The translations under genes and the position numbers were made by a program. Positions 11,717-24,370 of a stretch of DNA of 64,000 bases are shown here, one piece after another (position 1 is the first letter of the stretch; the number at the start of each line of letters is the position of its first letter). The stretch is from Podocnemis expansa (Eukaryota; Chordata; Testudines; Podocnemididae), in assembly GCA_007922195.1 (NCBI GenBank), contig ML681992.1:36431681-36495680 (forward strand), written 5' to 3'. The notes under the pieces are model-generated. The model was not told where the DNA came from. It searched no databases and was given only the letters and a program-made list of their open reading frames with translations.

Positions 11717-12559
11717 AATATGTGTACATAAACATCCCATTCCTTCTTAGATTTGCTGCCACTACAGACAGGCATTTTGTGAACACTCTGGCTTCTGGTA
11801 ACAAGAGAAAAAGGAGAACATTATGCTGAAAATGGTCCTCTCCTACCATGAAACACAGATTTCTAGTGAGAAATTGAGACTAGAAAATAATGTGAATAAA
11901 ATCCCTCCGTATTTGATTTTGTGATATGACCTGTACTGCCAATAGAGAATTAATTTTTTTATCTTTATTTATTTACTTTTTTAACAATTCAAGGTGAACT
12001 AAAAACTTGCTCTGGAAGGAAAAGGGAAAGTTGTTAAGTGGAAGGGTTTTGAATTGAATTGTGTAAATGCATGCCACAACTTCTAGGATCCACTGGTCTG
12101 ATCTTATCAACCCCAATTGTTGAGAAAAGTGAGACAAAGGGTTCCCAAACTGTAGCTAAACAATGTCCAACTGAACTAGCTTGAAGCACCATTTCCTCAT
12201 GTCAAATCTGGGATCTTGCCAGAAAATGAAGAAGTAGTAGTTCTCCCTCTATTTTTTCAATGTTTAAATGGTTTTTTATTTGTTGTTGCTCATGTTTGGG
12301 GGAAGGGGTATAATAATGGGGTTAGTAATGATAGGTCTTCCTTTGATAATTGTAAGGAAGAAATGAGAAAGAAGAGTTGAATATGGTCTTCTTATTGTGT
12401 TAAATAAACCCTGAAAATTTTGCTGTGGCTCTCACATTTTTAATGTTCTCAGTGCCTCATCAGTCTGTATACCAAACGGACCATATCTTTTAAAAGGAAG
12501 ATTGTCAGTCCTCATCTTTGCCTCAAAAAGAAGTTAATCTTAATGAGGTAGCCAAACCA

Positions 12560-13915
12560 AGGAAGATTCAAAAGCCACACTTACAATTGTTCAGCAACAT
12601 TTTCATCTCTCATTAAAAATAGCACTTGCTAACCTTTTGTTTTTTGCTAAAATAGGGCTTTGAAGGGCATTTCTTTCGCAAAGGAAATATTGGTACTTTG
12701 CCATGACAACTTCATAATTAGATATGCACCTGGCTAGTGTAGCTGAAGCAAATATTTTTCTTCCAGGAACATCCAGTCCCTTCCATTCCTTATAAGACAG
12801 AGTAAAATGGATCTGGGCACCTTTCGATCTCTGAAGCAGTACCTCAGCCACAAACTAATTAGAAGATGGTTGGATATGAAACATAGCAAGTCCTTCCTGT
12901 GTAAATTGATATAATTTATCTGCATTTTTTAATAAAGTTTGAGTGGATCATGGAATATTCCAAATTGACTTTGTTGGCTGTAACAATAGTTCCAAAGAAA
13001 GCATAACTTATTATGTAGCAGCAGCTCCCAAAATCTCAAAAAGAGAATGGGCTGATTCTTCAAGTAAAAATAAGAGAAAATCTAAACTCTTTGTCATGTG
13101 CATTAGCAGTTCTAGAAAAGCTGCAGCATCTTCTGACTGGTGATGACACTAAAATGTCTCCCTTATTTTCATCTGGAGAGATGCTGTCTTTGGAATCTGA
13201 CCCAGACTTCCTTAACTGCAATAATTCCCTCTCCTTAGGCAACAGATTGCTTATTTCCACAGGTAATTCATCCATGATTGGTTGCGTTGTCAGATCTGCA
13301 TTCTTTATATCCAAAAGCTGAATGCTCTCCTGATATCGAATAGGTGGAGATCTATTTCCATATATTAGATTTTCTTGATTGGATGATGGAAGTGGTCAAT
13401 GGGATCATCTAACCCAAGGCAATACTTGACAGTCAGGTCAAAAACCTATTGATGGGTCTGACTCACAATACCTTTGTGCATATAGATCAGATGGATATAC
13501 GAAACTATCTATAACAGTCTTTCTCCAGATCCAGTCTCTGATACATATCTCTTTTCTGACCTCAGTCCCTTTGTGATTTGGATAGGGCCAAAAATAATAT
13601 CCTCTTTTGAAAAGAGAGTTGTGAGAAAACATTCTCTCGAAATCCAGAAGTTGTCTTAGATGACAGTTGTATTTGAGAAATACTGATCTCTTCGAGCCAC
13701 TTGGAGAAGTGGTTAGTTGGATTGGCTATAACACAACATCTGATACCTGCTCAGAAGAAATACCTGGCTGCCCAGCCACTGACAGAACTGGTGTTGCATT
13801 TGAGTAATGAATTCTTGCCTGCGCAATTATCTGCTGACATATCATTAATTGCTGAATCTTTGTTAAATCTTACAATTCTTGGTTTCTTAGCCCTCATTTT
13901 CAGAACCAGTTAATC
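12560..13915 (-). pseudogene. Degenerate gag-like retroelement relic (DIRS/LAP2-alpha-like?)
   Basis: Three consecutive minus-strand blocks in different frames look protein-like rather than random: about 13440-13630 and upstream, 13060-13385, and 12603-12900. The last contains GRKIFASATLARCISNYE, which resembles the conserved GRK-[IV]-[YF]-[SA]-[ST]-A-[ST]-L signature of DIRS/LAP2-alpha-type gag proteins as I remember it. The frame changes between blocks and there are several stops, so it is dead. Limits are approximate. Alternatives are another retroelement gag or a processed pseudogene. Confidence 0.4.
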
Positions 13916-14066
13916 TGGATCCAACATGACAGTCTCCTCCAAGATGCCATAGTACCAGGTATTGAGGAGGATCTATCCTTCTTGACTGAACTGCTTGGAG
14001 TTAAAGCAGATTTCTCTCAGCTCTCTATTCCAGGTGTTTTCACTGACAAGGATTTTTGTGGGAGAA

Positions 14067-14090
14067 TCTTTTTCTTTCTTTCTTTCTTTT
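14067..14090. repeat. (TTTC)n microsatellite
   Basis: Short run of TTTC units in otherwise ordinary intronic sequence. Confidence 0.8.
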
Positions 14091-14246
14091 GTAAAAGTTG
14101 AGCAAACAGAGCATTTGAAAGGATTGTCCCTCTCCTAAACATGCCAACATCTGGCATGTGTGTCTGATGCCAGGAATAGCACTGGACATGAGACACATCC
14201 CTTAAATCCAGGCTTTTTAGGCTTTACTTCAGATATCCTCATTGAA

Positions 14247-14735
14247 GAATCATTGACGTTTAGGGTTAGAAAGGATCTCAGGAGGTGATCTAGTCCATTC
14301 ATCCATTCCATACTTCAACTTGTTGATAAAAGTAGTGTGAGAGACTGAACCAACAACTTTGGTAAAGTCACTCCTTTCCCCACATCCACAGAATGAATCA
14401 GCTCATCACAGAAGGCAATTAGGTTAGTCAGGCATAACTTGCCCTAAGTGAATCAATGCTGCTTGCATCTGATCAACTTCCTCTTTTACAAGTGCCTCAA
14501 TATATATAATGTGCCTTGTGGGCTTGCATCATGATTTTTCTAGGGAACGAGCTGAGACTGATTGTTCTGTAGTTTCCCAGAGCCTATATCTTTCCTTTTT
14601 CCAATCAATTGGGACCTACAGCAGTTACTACGAGTTTTCAAAGATAATGGCCAATGAATCACATAGCCAACTTCCTCAGCACCTTCAGATGCATTGCATC
14701 CAGTCCCATACACTTGTCCATGCCATTGCTATCTA
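14247..14735 (-). mobile_element. CR1 LINE fragments (3' tail and RT-side region)
   Basis: 14250-14300 carries the antisense CR1 tail (TAGAAAGGATCTCAGGAGGT then GATCTAGTCC). 14385-14735 matches antisense CR1 coding-side sequence (GAAGGCAATTAGGTTAGTCA, later GAGTTTTCAAAGATAATGGC and TGGCCAATGAATCACA). The two blocks are not contiguous in a full CR1, so the copy is internally deleted or comprises two insertions. Confidence 0.75.
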
Positions 14736-14859
14736 TAATTGACTATTACTGACAATTAACTACTGATACCTAGCCTAACTATGTAACATGGATGAGGAAG
14801 TACCTGTTAGCAAGTTTCTAACTGTTCAGCTGGTTGCAGTCAGAAGGAATTGAATTAGA

Positions 14860-15060
14860 GGCCACAGTTAGAGGCGATCGGTGTGCCGTGACATTTTTTA
14901 TCTTTGCCCTGTGATGTCTGATGCTGACTGAAGAGGAGAGTAAGGGAGGCTTATGAGTGCTCCAATGGCTTGCACTAACTAGCAGAGATTCTACCATTCA
15001 GGCTGCACCTCTCAGAGCCCTGTCTGAGTAGAATATGCAGTGAGCACTCATAAGAGAAGA
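14860..15060. repeat. Possible dispersed repeat, unclassified
   Basis: The stretch GGCTTATGAGTGCTCC … GTGAGCACTCATAAG contains an inverted pair of GAGCACTCAT-type words about 100 bp apart. It lies near the gag-like relic at 12560-13915 and could be the edge of the same element. Weak evidence. Confidence 0.25.
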
Positions 15061-16588
15061 TAATTCATGAACTAAACTTCAAACTTCAGCACTTGATTCC
15101 TCTGTGCTAACACTTACTGCTCCCTGTTCATGATGCAGGGATAACCAAGGACAGAGGCAGTTAGACTAGGAATGACAGACAACTTAGACTTATTCATTGT
15201 CACGTGACAGAGGGATTTATGAAAGGATCAGGACAACTCCACCCTTTCCATATCAAACTTTCATCATTTATTATGTTTCTAGACTACAACTGCACACAAT
15301 AATTGGGTTAATAGTACTGGATACTTTTCAATTAATTTGTCTTGACTAAAACTTGGGCTCTGACTGTGTTGCTTAGCACTCTTCCCCCTTATCACTATGA
15401 GGATGAATTGTGTGTCTTTTAGAGTAACAGGTCATCAGGGATATCATTTGCTGAGCACGTTTGTACTAAGTATTCTATGTATTTAACAGTAGAATTCTTG
15501 ACTTAAAATTAATTCGGATTTGTCTCAATATTAGCTCAAGAGCTTCTATTCTCCAGCTCACCTTTGGCTTATCTGTCTGCTCCTTTCCAAACTCTGCTAT
15601 ATTTTTGCATGGTCTGCCAAATAAAACAGGATATGGTACTCCAAATGGGAGCAGGATACATGCACTCAATTATCCTTTTCTCTTTTGAATTATGTATTTT
15701 ATATTCATGAAGCACTAGAAGCTCTGACAAGGAAGCAAAAGGGGTGACAAAAACCAAAGGCCTGTATTTGCAAAGTGTGCATTCCCTTTTATGTAGATAA
15801 CACAGAATGTGTGGTCATATTTTGAGGATTTGTATGTACATCTTTGCAAGCATTTGCTTTATCGTCCATATGCAAACTGGACATTCACAAAACTGTACTT
15901 GTCTATTGTGATTCTATAAAATGCTTATACAAAATGTTGAAAAAATATGATCATTTGTATTTAAAGCACATATAATTAGCTGGTGAAATTCATTTTCCTT
16001 CCATAAAATATGTTTTTTTCTTTTCCTTTCCTCTTGACCCTCAAACAACCCATATTAGTTACCATTTCTGATTTCTAGCTTATGTTCACTATAAAGTAAA
16101 ACCACAATTGCATAAAATGTTGGTAATTTACTGCATTTAAGGTGCAGTAGGCAGGAACTACTCAAATTGCTGACTTTTCTTCACTTCACAGACAGCTTAA
16201 CAAAACCCCATCAAGCTGTTTTTCATTAGCTATCCCTAATTAAATAACTTTGACATACATGTACACTTGTTTTTGTTTATTTTCCTCTTACATTGTGACA
16301 CAGAATAATAGTGTCTACTCTAAAACTCTCAACCCTCCACCCCACCCCAATCCTACATTATAGTCTGTTAATTACTTTATTATTTAACAAAGATTATAAA
16401 AAAAATGTGCCTTATTTATCCTTGGTCATAGTGGCTACATCTTTGTTGACATCAGTGATGTGGCCTCTGTTTATGCCATGGTTAAATTTGACACAAGAGC
16501 TTTTTACTCCCAGATCCCAAGTTTTTTTTCCAAAGGCTGCATTTGTTCAGAACTTCAATGGTAGGGTACAGACCAACAGACCTTTTCA

Positions 16589-18103
<1,515 letters not shown>

Positions 18104-18164
18104 CTAAACAGCAAGACAAATGCATGTTTTCAGTGTGGCAAGCCTAAAGAAAATCAGCTCAGAC

Positions 18165-18794
18165 CAGGGATCAGCAACACAGGCTCAGTGAGCCACCTTT
18201 GGCTCACTGAGCATCCCCTTCTGGCTCCCTGGCAGTTTCTGCCAGAGAGCCAGGTGTGCTCCGGAGACTCCTGGCTCATCCCACCCCTCACCACCACAAT
18301 GGCATGAGCCAGAGCTGGCCAGAGAGGGGAGGGGGTCATAGGCGGCGCATGCTCCCCCCATTCTTCCTTCCACTAGGGGGGAGAGGAGCAGAGAGGCTCC
18401 GCTTACCAGCCAGCCCTCCCTCCCAGGAGCCTCAAGGGAGAGCTGCAGCTTGTGGAGGCAGGGCCCTGGAATGGACCTGATTCAGGGTCTGGGGCGAAGT
18501 GGCCTCCATTGAGGCCGAAGCAGCCTGAACTCTGCAGAGGGGCTATTCTAGGCCCCCGCCTCTGCAAGCTGCAGCTCCATTGCCGGCCACTCCTGGGAAG
18601 GAGGGCTGGCTGGTAGGCAGGGCAGCTCTGCTCTGCTCTGCCTTGCCCGTGCAGGGAGGGAGGGAGGGAGGGAGCCTGCAGCCACCTGCGCACCCCCCCC
18701 CCGGCACTGCTAGTGGCTGCAGCCACTAGGGTGGCTCCTGCTTATGCAGTTGGGGGGGGGGGGCTCTTCTCCCCTGCCCGGTTGCTGACCCCTG
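18165..18794. mobile_element. hAT-like transposon next to GRIA4 exon 7 (630 bp)
   Basis: Terminal repeats CAGGGATCAGCAACAC and GGTTGCTGACCCCTG, with 8-bp target duplication GCTCAGAC/GCTCAGCC (7 of 8). The interior is very GC-rich with a (GGGA)n run and C/G homopolymers. Its near end is 61 nt upstream of the exon 7 acceptor on the transcribed strand. Open frames inside are compositional. Confidence 0.88.
18653..18673. repeat. (GGGA)n microsatellite inside the hAT element
   Basis: About five GGGA units within the GC-rich hAT interior. The neighbouring homopolymers (18687-18695 C-run, 18752-18762 G-run) are of the same low-complexity type. Confidence 0.8.
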
Positions 18795-19330
18795 GCTCAG
18801 CCTCTCTGTTTTAGCTTGCTGTGTACCTTGAGGCAGAATTCCCACCAAAGTCAATAGTTTTGTCTAAGCAAGGAATGCATGCTCGCAGAGTTGAGATCAT
18901 ATTATACTAGCTCAGCTTTAAAACAAAATTTGAGAAGTTCAAAGAAAGGTCTCTCTAAGGAAAGATAGCAGGAGACAAATTAAAATAATGACCTCCTTCT
19001 TAAACTTTTTGTCATTTACATTATCCATCTGGGATTAACACCTGCCCAGCCAGCTTCACTCAAGGTGAAAGAAGAACTGGTAGTTCATTGAGCAGATTTA
19101 GGATGATGACTATGTATGCAAAAAGTTGGAGAACCTGGTTACTTAAGTTGCAGAATAACCAGGATTTGCATATTTGCTAAATTTCTACATATTTGCTTTC
19201 ATGAAATAGGTGATTAGAGAAGTCGGCAGGGGAAGTATCAGTTCTAGGCAAAGAGCATGTAAGATAGAGTTTGCATCAGCTGCTTCTTTGAATACAGAGG
19301 TGAAAAGAACATACATGATCTTTCAAAGGT

Positions 19331-19570
19331 AGGGTAGTCTAGTAAGTAAGACAGTGGGCTCAGATTCAGGAAACCTGGCTCTGCCACTGATTTACTCTAT
19401 GACTTTGGGTAAATCAATTCACTTCTCTGCTTCTCACAAATTTTGTCTCATTTGTTTAGGTTGAAAACTCTTTGGTACAGGATTAGCTGTTACTCTATGT
19501 TTATACAGCGCCTAGTGCAATAGAGTCCCAGTTTCTATTAGGCCTCTAGGTCTTATGATAATACAACTTA
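19331..19570 (+). repeat. MIR/CORE-SINE-like fragment
   Basis: Contains ACCTGGCTCTGCCACTGATT, GACTTTGGGTAAATC and CACTTCTCTGCTTCTC in the MIR order, then TACAGCGCCTAGTGCAATAG, the tail commonly attached in reptile copies. Old and diverged. Confidence 0.75.
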
Positions 19571-20196
19571 TAACTGTTAATTATAAACCAGCTCTGTGGC
19601 ACTCATCTTTGCAAGTGAGTTGTGCTTTACCTGTCAAGAAAATCACAGGTCTGTAGAATTGGCCAGATATCGTTAACTGTATGGGAGTGGATAAATCAGA
19701 ACCACAAAGGTGTGCAGTTGCACTGTAAAATCATGGCTACTCGCTAAATATTGCAACCAGGAGTAATAAAGGGTGTAATTTCTAGATAGTTATCAATTTA
19801 GAAGTGATAGATTAATTATTATTGTATCTCGGATTCAGAAAATGCTGATAAGAAATTTGTAAGTTCAATGTGCATATAATAGGATAGGGCTAACTCATGC
19901 AAAATTGGTTAGAATTAGGATGTCAATTTTATTAAATAAAAGTTTGATTTCTAATTCTTGTCATTAAGTGAGTTAATAGGATAATAAGCAACAGAAGATA
20001 GAAAAATGAACTGTTAAAAAATTTATACCAGATAATTGCAATGCTGAGCTTAGTTATCAGTATTTGTGAGGTCACATATCTTGTGCTGTAGTGTAGCACT
20101 ATGAAATAAAACATTTTATTTGTGAACTCAGTTATGTTAATCATAAATTAAGATATTTAAATGAAATCCTTGGTAGTATGTAAAATGGTCAAGTAC

Positions 20197-20355
20197 CTTT
20201 GGAGGGCTCTCAGATCCTGGGTATTCTCTCTGATCCAACTTCTTCCAGCGCTGCATAAGTTTAGATACCATAGGAGTACTGAAATCTACTAACTGAAATC
20301 CTGTTACATTGGCTCCTCCATGCATAAACCTCTCCAAAGAAATATCTTTGAATCC
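20197..20355 (-). CDS. GRIA4: GRIA4 exon 6 (amino-terminal domain)
   Basis: 159-nt phase-0 exon encoding 53 residues from [20 protein letters not shown] to PGSESPPK. It contains a consensus N-glycosylation site (NVT) and the conserved [14 protein letters not shown] segment of the amino-terminal domain. The acceptor is ATTTTCTAG and the donor is AAG|GTACTT, both canonical. No disruption is seen. Confidence 0.96.
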
Positions 20356-20680
20356 CTAGAAAATCAATTTAACATTTTATTTGTCCAAGCACATTTGTCT
20401 GGGTCATACATATTTTAGGTTAGCAAGTGAGCATAAATGACAGAAAAGAACTGGGGAAATAGATTTCTAATTTAAGCAAAGGCTTAAAACCTAGGAGGAA
20501 ATGTCAGCCTCAGCACATAATGTTATTCTGAATGATTAAAAAAACCCCAAGAACTAAAATTACCAGATCACTGTTCAAATCCAATAGACATGTATCAACA
20601 GTTGGAAAAGGCATTGCTAGGAATATTTGAGAAAACAAATTAAGATCATCATGTTTGCAAAACAACTTCAGAACATTAAA

Positions 20681-20955
20681 GCTATGTCTACACTGAGCAT
20701 TTCAATTTGAATTGCTGAATTCAAATTTACCAATTCGAATCTAATTTGAATTCAGTCAATTCAAATTGACATGGCCACACTAGAAAATCCACTTCAAATT
20801 GGCATGTCCATGAACAGGACTTGCTAATTTGAATTCAATAGGGGGCACTATTGTATGGGGAAAAATTAAGCTGTGGCTAATTCAATATAACAGTGGATTC
20901 GAATTGACATGACCACACTATGTCAATCTGAATTAATCACTTCGAATTGACCCTG
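20681..20955. mobile_element. Palindrome-array DNA transposon 3, truncated (AATTCGAATT type)
   Basis: The left end GCTATGTCTACACTG matches the shared terminal repeat. The interior is full of AATTCGAATT/AATTTGAATT words. No right terminal repeat is present and the sequence runs directly into a CR1 tail at about 20956, so the element is truncated. Confidence 0.75.
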
Positions 20956-21228
20956 ACTTCAATGGAAAAGCACGTTTCAAGTTACAGCTGGGGAGGTCCA
21001 GGCTGGATATTAGGAAAAACTTTCTTACTAGGCGAGTGGTGAAGCACTGGAATAAGCTACCTAGGGAGGTGGTGGAATCTCCATCTTTGGAGGGGCTCAG
21101 GGCCCAGCTGGACAAAACCCTGGCTGGGATAATCTAGTGGGAGTGGTCCTGCTTTTCTGGCAGGGGGCTGGACTAGATGACCTCATGGGGTCCTTTCCAA
21201 CCCTATGATTCTATAATTCTAAGAATTT
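20956..21228 (+). mobile_element. CR1 LINE 3' end
   Basis: Sense-strand CR1 tail: GGCTGGATATTAGGAAAAAC, CACTGGAATAAGCTACCTAG, GGTGGTGGAATCTCCATC, then GGGGGCTGGACTAGATGACC and the terminal ATTCTATAATTCTAAG repeat. Confidence 0.93.
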
Positions 21229-21267
21229 TGGTGCATGTGAAAGGTGTCAGATGATCAATTCATTTTG

Positions 21268-21677
21268 AAACAACAAGCAGTTGTGTGGCACTTTAAGACT
21301 AACAGATTTTTTTTTTTGCTTGAGCTTTCGTGGGAGAAGATCCCACTTCCTCAGATGCTTCGAAGATGGGTGAACTTACAGAAAAGAATGAAACTAAATG
21401 CAAGGGGGTGTAAAACATAGGATCAGGTCATAAAGTAACAGCAAATCAGAGCAGTTTACAGGCTCAAACCATGGGAAGCCTGAAGTCAAATTACCCTTTG
21501 TAATGGGAAAAGAACCCATAGTCTCGACTGAGTCCTGCTTTCACAGAATTTAGCTTGCATATTAATTCGAGTTCAGCTGTTTCTCTTTGAAGTCTTGATG
21601 TCCCAGGTACAGCTCTAACGACAGACGTTAACAAATCCATCATACTGGACTAGACTAACACAGCTATCCCTTTTGAA
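21268..21677 (-). mobile_element. Penelope tail with 14-bp target duplication and intact hammerhead core
   Basis: 410-bp minus-strand insertion flanked by ATCAATTCATTTTG / ATCAACTCATTTTG (21254-21267, 21678-21691; 13 of 14). Going 5' to 3' on the minus strand it begins with the block complementary to the common Penelope terminus, continues with C-terminal coding remnants shared with 43830-44060, then the hammerhead motif and the GTTAGTCTTAAAGTGCCACA end. The coding part has stops. Confidence 0.88.
21316..21362 (-). ncRNA. Hammerhead-ribozyme-like motif, core intact
   Basis: Minus strand: GAAGCAU, core CUGAGGA (21354 to 21348, position 7 is free to vary), stem II GUGGGA/UCCCAC fully paired, then GAAAGCUC (21329 to 21322). 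AGCU is self-complementary (minimal stem III) and C is the expected cleavage-site base. Stem I pairs partly (GC…GC with one mismatch). One extra A sits between the core and stem II. The fold is inferred by hand. Confidence 0.65.
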
Positions 21678-21805
21678 ATCAACTCATTTTGCACAAGCTA
21701 TAGAACATCCATCAGATATCTGCAGTTTTCAGGCACTTTCACATGAAAACTAGAGGACAAGAATCTCCAGTTCATACCCCATTATGAAGCCACTGAACAG
21801 TTCAA

Positions 21806-22045
21806 ACAAGGAGTCCTATGGCACTTAAAGACTAACAAATTTATTTTTTGCATGAGATTTCATGGGGAAAAAAATCCCACTTTGTCAGATGCTTTGAAGT
21901 TCCCTCACCTTCAAAGTGTCTCATGATGTGGGATTTTTTTCCCACAAAAGCTCATGAAAAAATAAATTTGTTAGTCTTTAAGTGCCATAGGACTCCTTGT
22001 TTGTTTGTTGCACTGAACTAGACTAACAAGGCTACCCCTTTGGAT
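21806..22045 (+). mobile_element. Penelope tail, 240-bp hairpin insertion
   Basis: Flanked by CTGAACAGTTCAA / CTGAACAATTCAA (21793-21805, 22046-22058; 12 of 13). Two arms of about 93 bp are near-perfect inverted repeats: the antisense tail (AAGGAGTCCTATGGCACTT…) then the sense tail (…AAGTGCCATAGGACTCCTT), followed by the terminal ACTAGACTAACAAGGCTACC block on the right only. Both hammerhead cores are mutated (CTGACAA and CTCATGA). Confidence 0.9.
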
Positions 22046-22873
22046 CTGAACAATTCAATTCTCTCACAACCACCTTACATAAGAAAAATAATTCAAAGAA
22101 TTATATATGTTCTGTATTCCAAAAGTCCAGTTGGCAAGAGCTTGGAGAGGACTGAAGTATCGTGTTTTGAAAGCCAGAGATCTTAAATAAAATAACTGGA
22201 AAGAATTTGAACTGACACTAGTGTGTAGTGCATCACAAGAGAGTCTCTTGTCAGCTCAAATTCCTTAAGGGTAAGTAAAGAGTAAGAAAACAAGCAAACA
22301 AAGATGTATTTCAATATCAGATTTATAGTTCCTGTATTAGGATGTTCAGCTTAAGCACAGACATTTCTTTACTAATGAAATATTTAATTTACTCTTTTTC
22401 TTTCCTCATTTGCCATCTTTTTGTGTAAATGCATAATGTGGATTTAGAGGGAAAATACTGAAGCAGTAATATTACTGAAGATAGCTCATCTTAAAGCAAA
22501 ACATATGCCACCCTGAAGGATGTGGAGAAATTACTTTGAACTTTATTATTCTAGTAATACACAAAGACACTTAAAAATTATAGTGTAGTATTATAGATGG
22601 AGCAACCGCTATGCTAAATTACACTCATGCAGCACCTTAATCCTGTATTGATTTTAATGGAATGTACCTTAGGGCAAAATTTGGCTTCTTGTTATTCAAA
22701 TGACAGAAATCAAAACAGAGAATGAGCATTCTTCAGTACATTGCACAGAACCTATTAGGGTAAATTGTATATCAGTTACAAATAGTAAACTTCATGCACT
22801 GTGTTATAGCTTAATGGCAGAGTTGAGTGTTTTACTTGTCGACTACTGACATAATTATACAAAAGGATCTTAC

Positions 22874-22927
22874 CAGGTTTGCAATGATGTAATGGTAGCC
22901 TTTAACATGCTTTCCAACGCTCACAAT
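22874..22927 (-). CDS. GRIA4: GRIA4 exon 5 (54-nt amino-terminal domain exon)
   Basis: 54-nt phase-0 exon encoding the 18 residues IVSVGKHVKGYHYIIANL. A 54-nt exon at this position is characteristic of AMPA receptor genes. The 3' splice site lies directly behind a run of nine C followed by further C/T-rich sequence (minus strand), a strong polypyrimidine tract. The donor is CTG|GTAAGA. It joins in frame to exon 4 (…LLEQ) and exon 6 (GFKDI…). Confidence 0.95.
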
Positions 22928-24235
22928 CTGGGGGGGGGAGGGGGAGGAGAGAAAGAACAAATGATGTCTCATTGTATTGCTTTACTGGGCATTAATCATT
23001 AGACAAGAATGCAATTTTAGCACCATAACATTGAGATTGGTTCCCCGTCAAAGTGATTGAGGTAGCTATAATTTTCCTAATGTCCAGTCATTAGAACCTC
23101 CTAAAATGCAAATAGTTAAAAACAATTAACTGGCAATTCTGTAATCTGACTGCCTTCTGTATAATTGAACATGTTACTGCAGTATGTTATTTTACCAAGT
23201 GTAGTAATTGTCTGCAGTGTACATATCCAGACACCGGAGGTCATATCATACCATAAAAATCGCTAAAAGCTATTTTGTACCTTTTTATTTATATTTTCAG
23301 TGCAGCTAATGCATGTGGAACCTGGTATATTTTTGGCTCTTGGGACAAAAGTTCTCAATTTTTACAGGATCAGACACTTTATTCAGTTCCTACTCAGGCA
23401 GGTGAAGATAATGGAGGCCTGCAGAAGTGAAGGCTGAATAAGAATTAATGTCTTGACTGTGTGACTCACTCAGTCCTGAGTTCTTTCTGCCCATTTTGGG
23501 GATCAGCTGCAATTGCAACAATTCTTTCACAGTTTGGGGGACTCCTTGCTTAGTCCATCCACCTCTCCGTACACGTACTTAAAGACTAAACCCAAACTAG
23601 CTCTGAGCATTTGCCACATAGGGAAACGATACAGAACAGAGTGAAGATTACTCCAAAACATCTTTGACTTGGAAGGACCAGCACTGCAGGTGAGAGGATA
23701 ATTCTTTACCCAAGTCAGCCCTTGACCAATACATACAATAATTAGTGACAACTCTGATGGCATTTTCTGTGATGTGGATTTTGTATTGTTTATTAGAACA
23801 GATATAAGTGCAGAGAATGACTGATGCTAATAATTTAAAGAGAAAATTGCATTTACTGTAAGGAGAACTATATTAACACTTCCAGCATGCTTTTTTTATT
23901 CAGCAACGATAGAGTCCCCTTAACTCTTGTTCAGGACTTTTACAATTCCATCATAAAAATGATGATTTAGGCACTAGCATATTAATTATTCCTTCCCATT
24001 TACTTACCTAGTTCTCCAAAGCATTTTAGTTGCAATGTAAACATACAAAACATACACCAGCTGAGATTTTCCAGACAGAGTATCTAATAATTAATGGGAG
24101 ACACACACCTTAATCTCCACCTCTGCTTTGAACCCTCAGCTACAGTCCCTGCTTTGAATTATTTACAGTTTTAGCATTCATAAAGCACTACCCATGTTCC
24201 AATACAGAACAGACATTCTGTAATCCTCCCAGCCT

Positions 24236-24370
24236 CCCACACAGTAGACAATTATTCATATGCCCATTTTACAGATGAGGGATAAATGACTGAGAGATTA
24301 AATGATTTACCAAACTACAGAGAGTAAATCAGTGTCTAAAACCATATTGGAATTTTGGACTGCCCGATTC
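24236..24370 (-). repeat. MIR/L2-like tail fragment
   Basis: Antisense MIR/L2 signature CCCATTTTACAGATGAGG, then AGAGATTAAATGATTTACC and AGAGAGTAAATCAGTG. Ancient, diverged. Confidence 0.7.

Larger units (their letters stand above)
18104..20196 (-). other. GRIA4: GRIA4 intron 6
   Basis: 2.1-kb intron containing a 630-bp hAT element (18165-18794) close to the exon 7 acceptor and a MIR/CORE-SINE-like fragment (19331-19570). I see nothing else nameable in 18803-19330 or 19571-20196. Confidence 0.6.
20356..22873 (-). other. GRIA4: GRIA4 intron 5
   Basis: 2.5-kb intron of which roughly half is a pile of repeats: a truncated palindrome-array element (20681-20955), a CR1 3' end (20956-21228), a Penelope tail (21268-21677) and a Penelope hairpin (21806-22045). 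I see nothing in 20356-20680 or 22059-22873. Confidence 0.6.
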
